A stretch of 12,696 nucleotides of DNA, taken from Spirochaetota bacterium. Lineage in GTDB: Bacteria; Spirochaetota; Spirochaetia; DTKZ01. The notes under the pieces were generated by a model. The model made no database searches. It was not told the DNA's origin and saw only the letters and a program-made list of their open reading frames with translations. Positions 1 to 5,974 of this stretch are shown piece after piece. How positions within the stretch are numbered: position 1 is the first letter of the stretch; the number at the start of each line of letters is the position of its first letter. Both the position numbers and the translations under genes were made by a program. The stretch spans positions 1 to 12,696 of the forward strand of contig JAKQWJ010000216.1 of NCBI GenBank assembly GCA_029562045.1. The letters are read 5' to 3'.

Positions 1-263
1 GTTTTGAAACCTTCCCTGGCCAGCAGGCCCAGGTGGACTGGAAAGAGGTGGGCTTGTGGGACATCGACGGGGTTCCCCGCAAAGTCTACGCCTTCGTCAT
101 GCTCCTGGGATATTCCCGCCGGGCCTATGTCCACTTTACCCGGGACATGAAGAGTCCGACCCTTCCGGCCTGCCATGTGGAGGCGTTCACATACTTCGGT
201 GGCGTCGTCCATGAGATTCTGTATGACAACATGAAGACCGCGTGGCTGAGCCGGGAGTGGTGA
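1..263 (+). pseudogene. istA: IS21-family transposase IstA fragment, 3'-truncated
   Basis: Read in the frame starting at base 3, this is an internal piece of the DDE-type IstA transposase. It contains FETFPGQQAQVDW, which carries the first catalytic aspartate of the RNase-H-like core, and about 65 residues later VHEILYDNMKTAWL, which carries the second aspartate. These two blocks and their spacing are typical of IS21 IstA. The 5' part lies outside the window. After LSRE the reading frame hits TGA at 261–263, and nothing resembling the rest of IstA (the catalytic glutamate and C-terminal domain) or the IstB ATPase helper follows. The element is therefore a dead remnant cut at about 250–262. 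It marks the left flank of the accessory patch as a former insertion site. The family call is firm; the exact breakpoint is not. Confidence 0.85.
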
Positions 264-643
264 AATCGGTTTACATTGACGATCTCCACATTGCCGCCAC
301 CCCTACGGCTCTCGTGGGGGGAGGACCAAACAGCGGCGACACCGCCATCGATTTCGACGAGGGAGGCACAGTCACTGATTTGGCGGTACGCGTCTTTCCG
401 GTTACCCGGCAGATAAAGTACGCTGTCTTTGTGGCTACGGATTTCGCCGGCGCCTTCGTTCTGGACGGAAATCTGTTTCCCCGGGATCCCCAGAACCCGC
501 AGTCGCAGTCCTTCCCTTTCAGCGGTTTGACCCAGTACCCTACCCTCTATCACCCCTTCTCCGCCAATCCTAACTGGGGGACCTCAAGACCCCGGGTCCT
601 GAGCTTCAGCCTCGCCGCCGGCGGACCAGCTTGCTTTATATGA
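242..643 (+). CDS. Orphan ORF of unknown function, possibly a gene fragment
   Basis: I do not recognise this 133-residue protein. It looks like true coding sequence: codons favour G in first position and G/C in third, and the protein has an even, soluble, beta-rich character (YIDDLHIAATPTALVGGG, then VRVFPVTRQIKYAVFVATDF, then LDGNLFPRDPQNPQ). There is no signal peptide, membrane segment or known catalytic motif. The first five or so codons overlap the end of the IstA fragment in another frame. The ATG at 242 has no convincing ribosome binding site, so the original start was probably lost and this may be the inner or C-terminal part of a larger protein. The last residues (AAGGPACFI) run into the vapB promoter and may be read past a natural end. 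The opposite-strand ORF at 125–553 fits codon bias less well. Confidence 0.4.
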   Translation: MAEPGVVKSVYIDDLHIAATPTALVGGGPNSGDTAIDFDEGGTVTDLAVRVFPVTRQIKYAVFVATDFAGAFVLDGNLFPRDPQNPQSQSFPFSGLTQYPTLYHPFSANPNWGTSRPRVLSFSLAAGGPACFI

Positions 644-661
644 CGAACACATATATTATAT
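631..661 (+). promoter_or_regulatory. Putative vapBC promoter with AT palindrome (operator candidate)
   Basis: TTGCTT (631–636), 17 bases, then TATTAT (654–659) resembles a sigma70-type promoter. A start near 666 would give a very short leader into the AGGAGGT ribosome binding site (667–673). The -10 region lies inside the palindrome ATATATTATAT (651–661), and the wider arms TTATAT (636–641) and ATATAA (658–663) also match inversely. VapB-type ribbon-helix-helix antitoxins usually repress their own promoter by binding such palindromes, so an autoregulatory operator is inferred. The AT-rich island stands out sharply from the GC-rich surroundings. Confidence 0.45.
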
Positions 662-678
662 AACATAGGAGGTTTGCG

Positions 679-909
679 ATGGCTCAACTTTCCTTATACA
701 TAGACGAAGAAACCCTGAGAAAAATTGAACTGGCTGCCAAGATAGAAAAGACATCTCTTTCCAAATGGGTGGTTTCCCGCCTTAAAGACGCTGTGGAAGG
801 TTCATGGCCCCGGAGTTTCGGCGAATTGTTCGGTTCCATAGAGGACGAGACCTTCACGGTACCGGAGAAAATGACTTTTGATAGCGACTCGAAACGGGAA
901 TATTTATGA
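679..909 (+). CDS. vapB: VapB-type antitoxin (ribbon-helix-helix)
   Basis: This 76-residue protein is the antitoxin partner of the PIN toxin that follows. Residues about 3–40 (LSLYIDEETLRKIELAAKIE, then the SLSKWV helix) fit a CopG/Arc-like ribbon-helix-helix DNA-binding fold. The acidic tail (DETFTVPEKMTFDSDSKRE) is the kind of extended segment that wraps around and blocks VapC. AGGAGGT at 667–673 lies 5 bases before the ATG, which fixes the start. The stop codon overlaps the vapC start by 4 bases (ATGA at 906–909), so translation is probably coupled. Expected roles are neutralising VapC and repressing its own promoter with VapC as co-repressor. The role is inferred from fold, size and context; the sequence is too short to name a precise subfamily. 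Confidence 0.85.
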   Translation: MAQLSLYIDEETLRKIELAAKIEKTSLSKWVVSRLKDAVEGSWPRSFGELFGSIEDETFTVPEKMTFDSDSKREYL

Positions 910-1307
910 AATATCTTCTTGATACAAATATCTGCATTTTTTACCTCAAAGGGATCTACCCGAAGATACGGGATAAGCTGCTGTCTAAAAATCCGGAAGA
1001 CATAAAAATCCCCACCATGGTTAAAGCGGAGCTTTTTTACGGTGCGGAAAAAAGCAGGAACAGGAAAGAAAATACCGAAGCCGTGGAAAAGTTCCTTCTG
1101 CCCTTCGAAATATTGCCCTTTGGTGATGCCGAAGCTCTGGTCTACGGGAGGATCCGTGCCGGTCTGGAAGCTGAAGGAGTTCCCATCGGCCCCAATGATC
1201 TCATCATTGCTGCCGCGGCTCTTGTGGCCGATGGGATCCTTGTTGCCAATAATGTAAAAGAGTTTTCCCGGATTCCCTCCCTGCACATCCAAGACTGGAC
1301 GCGCTGA
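906..1307 (+). CDS. vapC: VapC-type PIN-domain ribonuclease toxin
   Basis: A 133-residue PIN-domain endoribonuclease of the VapC family, normally a site-specific RNase against tRNA or rRNA that halts translation when its antitoxin is lost. The metal-binding acidic residues are visible: D6 in LLDTN, E42 in KAELFYGA and D98 in GPNDLIIAAAA. The fourth position is N115/N116 in VANNVKEF; an asparagine or aspartate there is common in the family. Length is normal and the ORF is unbroken, so the toxin is probably active. It overlaps vapB by 4 bases, the standard antitoxin-first layout. It is related over its C-terminal half to the broken vapC copy at 3158–3391 on the other strand (shared pattern FGR/YGRIRA, IGP.DL.IAA and a closing DW). 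Confidence 0.93.
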   Translation: MKYLLDTNICIFYLKGIYPKIRDKLLSKNPEDIKIPTMVKAELFYGAEKSRNRKENTEAVEKFLLPFEILPFGDAEALVYGRIRAGLEAEGVPIGPNDLIIAAAALVADGILVANNVKEFSRIPSLHIQDWTR

Positions 1308-1324
1308 CAAGTTTTTCATACAAT
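1296..1324 (+). promoter_or_regulatory. Possible promoter for the DUF554 gene
   Basis: TGGACG (1296–1301, 4 of 6 to consensus), 17 bases, then TACAAT (1319–1324, 5 of 6). The -35 lies inside the last codons of vapC. Only 9 bases separate the -10 box from the ATG at 1334, and they hold no clear ribosome binding site, so a transcript from here would be leaderless or nearly so. The gene could instead be read through from vapBC. Confidence 0.35.
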
Positions 1325-1333
1325 CCACCGGTC

Positions 1334-2032
1334 ATGATAGCCACCATAGTCAACTGCGTCACTGTTTTTGTCGGGGCCCTGGCGGGGCTTTTCCTGCGCA
1401 AAAAAATCAGCCAGGAGTTCAAGGACACCGTCGTCACCGGGGTGGGCTTCTTCACCCTGGTCATCGGCTTCTCCATGGCCCTCAGGTCCGAACGGGTGGT
1501 CTACCTGGCCCTGTCCCTGGTTCTGGGGGGCATCGCCGGCGGGGCCCTGGACATCGAGGGGCGGATCTTCGCCCTGGGGGAGTTCCTGAAGCGGCGCTTC
1601 GCCCGGAATGACGGAAGCGGCGACTTCGCCTACGGCTTCCTCAATGCCTCCCTCCTCTTCTGCGTGGGGGCCATGACCCTGGTGGGGGCCTTCAAGGCCG
1701 GAGCCGAGGGGGACTACACCCTGATCCTCACCAAGTCGGTGATGGACGGCTTCATGGCCATCCTCCTCACCGCCGCCATGGGGATCGGCGTGGCCTTCTC
1801 CATCCTCACCATCCTGGTCTACCAGGGGGGCCTGACCCTGCTGGCGGGGGTGGTGAAGCCCCTGGTCACCCCCCTGGTGCTGTCGGAGCTCACCGGCGTG
1901 GGGGGCACCCTGGTGGTGATGATCGGCTTCAACATGCTGGGCCTGACCAAGACCAGGACGGGCAACTTCATCGTCGCCCTGGCGGTGGTCCTGGTCTTCA
2001 TCGCCCTGGAGCCCTATCTGCCGACATTGTAG
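1334..2032 (+). CDS. DUF554 (YqgA-like) multi-pass membrane protein
   Basis: A 232-residue integral inner-membrane protein of the DUF554 family, whose molecular function is not established (a transport role is usually guessed). About six or seven hydrophobic segments can be seen, roughly at 2–21, 33–50, 55–73, 102–121, 137–163, 166–188 and 208–228. The family signature region is present: FCVGAMTLVGAFKAGAEGD around 109–127 followed by LTKSVMDGFMAILL, and near the end VVMIGFNMLGLTKTRTGNF. The N-terminus (MIATIVNCVTVFVGALAGL) matches the usual start of the family, supporting ATG 1334, although no good ribosome binding site precedes it. Codon use is strongly G/C-ending like the core genes, unlike the AT-richer vapBC and hicBA around it. 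It therefore looks like a resident gene stranded between accessory pieces. Confidence 0.85.
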   Translation: MIATIVNCVTVFVGALAGLFLRKKISQEFKDTVVTGVGFFTLVIGFSMALRSERVVYLALSLVLGGIAGGALDIEGRIFALGEFLKRRFARNDGSGDFAYGFLNASLLFCVGAMTLVGAFKAGAEGDYTLILTKSVMDGFMAILLTAAMGIGVAFSILTILVYQGGLTLLAGVVKPLVTPLVLSELTGVGGTLVVMIGFNMLGLTKTRTGNFIVALAVVLVFIALEPYLPTL

Positions 2033-2035
2033 GGG

Positions 2036-2583
2036 ATGCCGAATAAACCGCTGTACACCATAACCGAAAAATCCGCCGATTATCCGGCCAAGATAGTGGA
2101 GTCAGTTACCCGTTTGGAGTATGGCACGGGGTTCGGACGCAATATTCGCTTACTTAGGAAAAATCGCCTGCGGACAATTTATTCGTCCTGGCCATTGAAG
2201 GCAACACTCTTTCCTTGGATGAGGTTGCTACCCGTATCGATGGAAAACTTGTCCGGGGAAGGCAGTCGGAAATCAAAGAAGTAAAAAGCGCCTATGAAGC
2301 CTAGGATAAAATAATGACCTTCGATCCCTATTCGGTGAAGGATTTTCTTACTGCCCACAGACTCATGACCCAGGGTCTGGTAAAAGAAACGGAAGTTTTC
2401 CGCACCTGAGATGTGGGTGTCTTCGATGAAGGACGGGCTGTTCATATCGGAGCCCGCCCGCAGTTTGTGCCGGCTCTGGTGGGGGACCTGTTTTCCTGGG
2501 GCAGAAATTCGGATCTGCATCCCTGCTTAAAAAGCGCGATTATTCATTACGCGATAGAAACAATTCATCAAACTTCAAGCTGA
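2036..2583 (+). pseudogene. Fic-family protein pseudogene (frameshift, two stops, 3'-truncated)
   Basis: This is the N-terminal part of a Fic-domain protein (AMPylase/filamentation family). It starts with MPNKPLYTITEKSADYPAKI and continues through ESVTRLEYGTG and NRLRTIYSS. A -1 frameshift at about 2186–2190 moves the homology into the next frame, giving LAIEGNTLSLDEV and IDGKLVRGRQSEIKEVKSAYEA. An in-frame TAG (2302–2304) interrupts this, then MTFDPYSVKDFLTAHRLM follows. A second stop, TGA (2407–2409), precedes DVGVFDEGRAVHIGARP, and the remnant ends IHYAIETIHQTSS at the TGA at 2581–2583. The frameshift falls inside the S-x-x-x-E-G inhibitory motif typical of class II Fic proteins (SSLAIEG if one base is restored). 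The catalytic HPFx(D/E)GNGR motif stops after its histidine codon (2566–2568). The start lies 3 bases after the DUF554 stop. The product cannot be functional. Confidence 0.85.
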
Positions 2584-2684
2584 AGTGAGAGCTCCGTCAA
2601 GATTCGGAAAAGATCTTTGGTTCCTATGCTAAATCCTCAGTTTTAAACTCATTGATTCTGTGGGAGTTTTAGAAAAGCGACGGG

Positions 2685-2927
2685 TTATATTTTTTCAAGG
2701 AGAGTGGCCCGGTCAATACCCAGGAAGTCCGCTATGTCACTTATTATTGAGTGCAAAGTGCCAATTTTTAATACTTTGTGCGCGGGAATGGTAAGACAGT
2801 GTTCCTTTTCGCCTTTGATGCAGCAAAGCCGTATGTGGCTGCCTGACTGCCTCGTAACGGTATAGCCTAACTTGGATAGCTTCTTTGATAATTCAACACC
2901 GTTTATGTCTCTTGGGAGCCTAGCCAT
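2685..2927 (-). CDS. hicA: HicA-type mRNA interferase toxin
   Basis: An 80-residue HicA (YcfA) toxin, a small double-stranded-RNA-binding-fold ribonuclease that cuts mRNA. The layout fits the family: a short lead-in (PRDINGVELSKKLSKLGY), then a strand with the catalytic histidine H31 in QSGSHIRL, a basic/acidic turn, and LTIPAHKVLKIGTLHSIISD, which holds the usual IP.H..l..GTL..I motif. It ends with a C-terminal helix, FLGIDRATLLEKI. It is unbroken and of normal length for this toxin. It begins 8 bases inside the end of hicB, so it is probably translated by coupling with the antitoxin. Antitoxin-first order is one of the known arrangements of hic loci. Codon use is AT-richer than the core genes, which suits a horizontally acquired module. 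Confidence 0.9.
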   Translation of the reverse strand: MARLPRDINGVELSKKLSKLGYTVTRQSGSHIRLCCIKGEKEHCLTIPAHKVLKIGTLHSIISDIADFLGIDRATLLEKI

Positions 2928-3126
2928 AGCTGAGGATTTCTTCTTTTACGATATGTAGGCGAATTATTCCGGGCTTGGCATCCCCGAAATGGCAGGCCGT
3001 TGCTTCTTTTACATTTTCCTTTAATTCTTCTATCGTATCCCCCTGGGTAAAGATCGACGCACCCAAGGCTCTGGCATTGTACCCGCCTTCCAGATCTTCT
3101 TCGACAAGAAAAAAAATCTCTTTCAT
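2920..3126 (-). CDS. hicB: HicB-like antitoxin, short form
   Basis: A 68-residue antitoxin for the HicA encoded just downstream. MKEIFFLVEEDLEGGYNARA followed by FTQGDTIEELKENVKEAT is the compact partial RNase-H-like HicB domain (the UPF0150 pattern). A separate C-terminal DNA-binding domain (helix-turn-helix or ribbon-helix-helix), found in longer HicB proteins, is absent, so self-repression may be weak or need another factor. I chose ATG 3126 because the family homology begins exactly there. A longer form from TTG 3174 adds 16 residues that read through the end of the broken vapC and look unrelated. No ribosome binding site is visible before 3126, and a TATAAT box lies 6 bases upstream, which suggests a leaderless message. 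The stop overlaps the hicA start by 8 bases. Confidence 0.85.
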   Translation of the reverse strand: MKEIFFLVEEDLEGGYNARALGASIFTQGDTIEELKENVKEATACHFGDAKPGIIRLHIVKEEILSYG

Positions 3127-3132
3127 GTCCGT

Positions 3133-3161
3133 ATTATACACGCAGATCCGCTTTTCTTTAA
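3133..3161 (-). promoter_or_regulatory. Putative hicBA promoter
   Basis: On the minus strand, TTAAAG (3161–3156, weak -35, 3 of 6) is followed after 17 bases by a perfect TATAAT (3138–3133). The ATG of hicB is at 3126, only 6 bases beyond the -10 box, so transcription would begin at or next to the start codon. The weak -35 overlaps the TAA stop of the broken vapC (3158–3160). Promoters without a good -35 can still work if an activator or extended contacts help; that is not shown here. Confidence 0.5.
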
Positions 3162-3391
3162 GCCCAGTCCTCAATTTTCAACCCGTCGATTCTCCGAAAC
3201 TCCCCAATATCGTTGGTAACCAGTATCAGATTTCTGGCCAGAGCCTGGGCGGCAATGAAAAGGTCGTAAGGGCCGATGATCTGCCCTCGAACTTTCAGCC
3301 GGGCGCGGATTCGGCCAAAGGCTTCCGCATCGTTATCGTCAAATTGCAGGATGGTGAAGGGGACGAGAAACTCCAGCAGGGAGATTCTCGT
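3158..3391 (-). pseudogene. vapC remnant: C-terminal half of a PIN-domain toxin
   Basis: The reading frame gives LLEFLVPFTILQFDDNDAEA, FGRIRARLKVRGQIIGPYDL, FIAAQALARNLILVTNDIGE and FRRIDGLKIEDWA: the second half of a VapC-type PIN domain. The later acidic residues are kept (D in GPYDL, D in VTNDIGEF). The N-terminal LLDTN and KAE segments, which hold the first two metal-binding acids, are missing, so the protein cannot be an active nuclease. Upstream, the same frame runs on as low-complexity residues antisense-like in character and overlapping the glgP end, with no antitoxin gene. The recognisable homology begins at about 3391, right at a strong inverted repeat. It is related to the intact vapC at 906–1307 but not identical, and lies in the opposite orientation. 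The gene was cut by the rearrangement that placed it against glgP. Confidence 0.85.
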
Positions 3392-3395
3392 CCCC
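3359..3395. repeat. Near-perfect 16-nt inverted repeat at the glgP/vapC junction
   Basis: Arms 3359–3374 and 3380–3395 pair over 16 positions with a single A·A mismatch (3370/3384) and a 5-base loop (AGCAG). On the minus strand the arms read GGGGACGAGAATCTCC and GGAGTTTCTCGTCCCC. It lies 10 bases after the glgP stop codon in the direction of glgP transcription, and one arm encodes the LLEFLVPF segment of the broken vapC. It could act as an RNA hairpin ending or protecting glgP mRNA, but no T-run follows. It could also be a scar of fold-back repair at the breakpoint. Confidence 0.75.
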
Positions 3396-3404
3396 CGGTC
3401 TTGC

Positions 3405-5957
3405 CTACCAGTCCCCCCGGGATCCGCCGCCGCCGTTTTTGCTGGGGTGCCGGGCCTCGGAGAGGGTGTCGATGGGGTCTTCACCGATGAGGATGGGACA
3501 GGGGGACACCTTCCAGACCTCCTGGGCGTACTGGTTTATGGTCCTGTCGGAGGAGAATTTGCCGGAACAGGCGACGTTCATGATGGCCTTCCGGGCCCAC
3601 TCCTCGGGTTTCCGGTAGAGGTTCTGGATCTGCCGCTGGGCCTCGGCGTAGGAGCCCAGGTCCGCCAGATGGAGGTACCGGTCGCCGCGGAGCAGCATGT
3701 CCCGGATGGGGTCGAAGATGCCGGGCTCGCTGATGTTGAAGGTGCCGGAAAAAATCAGATCCAGGGCCTCCTTGATTTCCCGATCCTGGTCGATGAAGGG
3801 CTGGGGGTCGTAGGACCTTCCCAGGACCGCCGCCTCCTCCGCCTTCAGGCCGAAGATGAAGATGTTCTCCTCCCCCACTTCCTCGGCGATTTCGATGTTG
3901 GCCCCGTCCAGAGTTCCGATGGTGATGGCTCCGTTGCACATGAACTTCATGTTCCCCGTTCCGGAGGCCTCGGTTCCGGCGGTGGATATCTGCTCCGACA
4001 CGTCCGCCGGGGGCAGGAGCTTCTCCGCCAGGGACACCCGATAGTTGGGGAGAAAGTAGACCTTCAGCATCTCCTTCATGTCCGGGTCATCGTTGATCAC
4101 CGCGGACAGGTTGTTGATGAACTTGATGACCAGCTTGGCCATGGCGTAGCCCGGGGCGGCCTTGCCGCCGATGAGGAAGGTCCGGGGGGTGAAGCCGTCG
4201 GTGCCTTCGTTCTTCAGCCTGTTGTACAGCATGACGATGTGCAGGGCGTTCAGAAGCTGGCGCTTGTACTCGTGGATGCGCTTCACCTGGATGTCGAAGA
4301 TGGAGTCCGGGTTGATCCTCCAGCCGTAGAGGTCGCCGAAGCTGTAGGCCAGGTCCTCCTTGGCCTTTTTCTTGATTTCCCGGAACCTCTCCTGAAAGGG
4401 TCTGTCGGTGGCGTGGGGGATGAGGTCCCGGAGTTTGTCCATGTCCCGGATCCATCCGTCCCCGATGGTTTCGGTGATCAGCGAGGCCAGGCCGGGGTTC
4501 GCCTTCAGAAGCCATCGGCGCTGGGTGATGCCGTTGGTCTTGTTGTTGAAGCGTGCGGGGTAGATGGAGGCCAGATCCGGAACCAGGCGGGTCTTCAGCA
4601 GCTCCGTGTGGAGCGCCGCCACCCCGTTGGTGGAGTGGGAGGCCACGATGCAGAGGTTGGCCATCCGGATATACTTGGGGTCCCCCTCTTCGACGATGCT
4701 GACGTTCCGCAGCTTCTGCACGTCCCCCCGGAAGCGGATGGTCGCCTCCTGCAAAAAGTGCTTGTTGATCTCGAAGATGATCTGCAGGTGCCGGGGGAAG
4801 AGTTTTTCCATCATCGGCACCGGCCATTTTTCCAGGGCCTCGGGCATCAGGGTGTGGTTCGTGTACCCGAAGGTCTTGACGGTGATGTCCCAGGCGGTCT
4901 TCCAGTCCAGTTTTTCCAGGTCCATCAGGATGCGCAGCAGTTCCGGGATGGCCATGGAGGGGTGGGTGTCGTTCAGCTGGATGGCCGCCCGGTTGGGAAA
5001 CTCCTTCCAGGGGAGCCCCGTCTTCTTGAACCGCCGGACGATGTCCGCCAGCGAGCAGGCGACGAAGAAGTACTGCTGCCGCAGCCGCAGTTCCTTGCCC
5101 ATGTACAGGGTGTCGTTGGGGTAGAGTACCTTGGTGAGGTTTTCGGCGTTGACCTTTTCGCTCACCGCCTCGACGTAATCCCCCTCGCTGAAGTCCGCGA
5201 AATCGAACTCTTCCGCCGCCCGGGCGCTCCAGAGGCGCAGGGTGTTGACGGTCTTGCCGCCGTAGCCGACGATGGGCATGTCGTAGGCGACCCCGTGGAT
5301 GACCTGGGTGTCCACCCAGTGGTGCACCTGCACCCGGTTCTCCGTCAGCACCTCCACCCGGCCCCCGAAATTGACGGGGACGGAAATGTCGGGCCGCTCG
5401 ATCTCCCAGGGGTTGCCGCCCCGGGTCCAGTCGTCGGGTTTTTCCGTCTGCCACCCGTTGTCGATCTCCTGCCGGAAGATGCCGTAATCGTAGCGCAGGC
5501 CGTAGCCGAAGGCGGGAAGCTCCAGCGTGGCCAGGGAATCCATGAAGCAGGCCGCCAGCCGTCCCAGGCCGCCGTTGCCCAGCCCGGCATCGACCTCCTC
5601 TTCCCGGAGGTCCTCCAGGCTGTACCCCAGATCCAGGAGGGCCTCCTCGATGGCGCGGGCGAGCCCCATGTTGTAAGCGTTGTTCCCCAGGGAGCGGCCC
5701 ATGAGGAACTCCAGGGACAGGTAGTAGACCCGCTTGACGTTCTCCTGATGATGGGTCTGTTGGGTCTTGATCCACTGGTTGATGAGCCGGTCCCGGATGG
5801 CGTAGGACAGGGCGCGGAAACGGTCGTGGTTGGACGCGGTGTACTTGTCCTGGCCCAGGGTGTACTTGAGGTGCTCCGCAATCCCCCATTCGATGGATTC
5901 CGCGTCCCGCCCTATCCGGGAAATGATTTTCTTGCCGTTCATCGCTTTTTCAGTCAT
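3405..5957 (-). CDS. glgP: Alpha-glucan (glycogen/maltodextrin) phosphorylase
   Basis: An 850-residue cytoplasmic GT35 phosphorylase that releases glucose-1-phosphate from glycogen or maltodextrin ends, using pyridoxal phosphate. Family blocks appear in order: YYLSLEFLMGRSLGNNAYNM (about 78–97), GLGNGGLGRLAACFMDSLAT (125–144), GYGLRYDYGIF, QLNDTHPS (327–334), NGITQRRWL (475–483), DIQVKRIHEYKRQ (555–567) and EASGTGNMKF (663–672). K671 is the lysine expected to hold PLP. The usual phosphorylase C-terminus is reached near W815; the remaining 35 residues, ending GGGGSRGDW, look like an added tail read up to the junction with accessory DNA. ATG 5957 is preceded by only a weak ribosome binding site (AAGGG), and ATG 5942 is an alternative. 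It starts 17 bases after hom, so it probably shares hom's promoter. I cannot tell the preferred substrate (glycogen or maltodextrin). Confidence 0.96.
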   Translation of the reverse strand: MTEKAMNGKKIISRIGRDAESIEWGIAEHLKYTLGQDKYTASNHDRFRALSYAIRDRLINQWIKTQQTHHQENVKRVYYLSLEFLMGRSLGNNAYNMGLARAIEEALLDLGYSLEDLREEEVDAGLGNGGLGRLAACFMDSLATLELPAFGYGLRYDYGIFRQEIDNGWQTEKPDDWTRGGNPWEIERPDISVPVNFGGRVEVLTENRVQVHHWVDTQVIHGVAYDMPIVGYGGKTVNTLRLWSARAAEEFDFADFSEGDYVEAVSEKVNAENLTKVLYPNDTLYMGKELRLRQQYFFVACSLADIVRRFKKTGLPWKEFPNRAAIQLNDTHPSMAIPELLRILMDLEKLDWKTAWDITVKTFGYTNHTLMPEALEKWPVPMMEKLFPRHLQIIFEINKHFLQEATIRFRGDVQKLRNVSIVEEGDPKYIRMANLCIVASHSTNGVAALHTELLKTRLVPDLASIYPARFNNKTNGITQRRWLLKANPGLASLITETIGDGWIRDMDKLRDLIPHATDRPFQERFREIKKKAKEDLAYSFGDLYGWRINPDSIFDIQVKRIHEYKRQLLNALHIVMLYNRLKNEGTDGFTPRTFLIGGKAAPGYAMAKLVIKFINNLSAVINDDPDMKEMLKVYFLPNYRVSLAEKLLPPADVSEQISTAGTEASGTGNMKFMCNGAITIGTLDGANIEIAEEVGEENIFIFGLKAEEAAVLGRSYDPQPFIDQDREIKEALDLIFSGTFNISEPGIFDPIRDMLLRGDRYLHLADLGSYAEAQRQIQNLYRKPEEWARKAIMNVACSGKFSSDRTINQYAQEVWKVSPCPILIGEDPIDTLSEARHPSKNGGGGSRGDW

Positions 5958-5974
5958 GTTTTCTCAACCCTTAT

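Noticed and set aside
125..553. 142-codon minus-strand ORF over the orphan region
   Set aside because: It overlaps the IstA fragment in antisense, and its codon bias is weaker than that of the plus-strand frame 242–643.
2302..2409. Recoding of the two in-frame stops (TAG, TGA) of the Fic gene
   Set aside because: There is also a frameshift and the catalytic motif is missing, so ordinary decay explains all defects; no selenocysteine or pyrrolysine context is seen.
2645..2669. Stem AAACTC/GAGTTT between the Fic remnant and hicA as a terminator
   Set aside because: Only 6 mostly A-T pairs with a 13-base loop and a short T tract; too weak to call.
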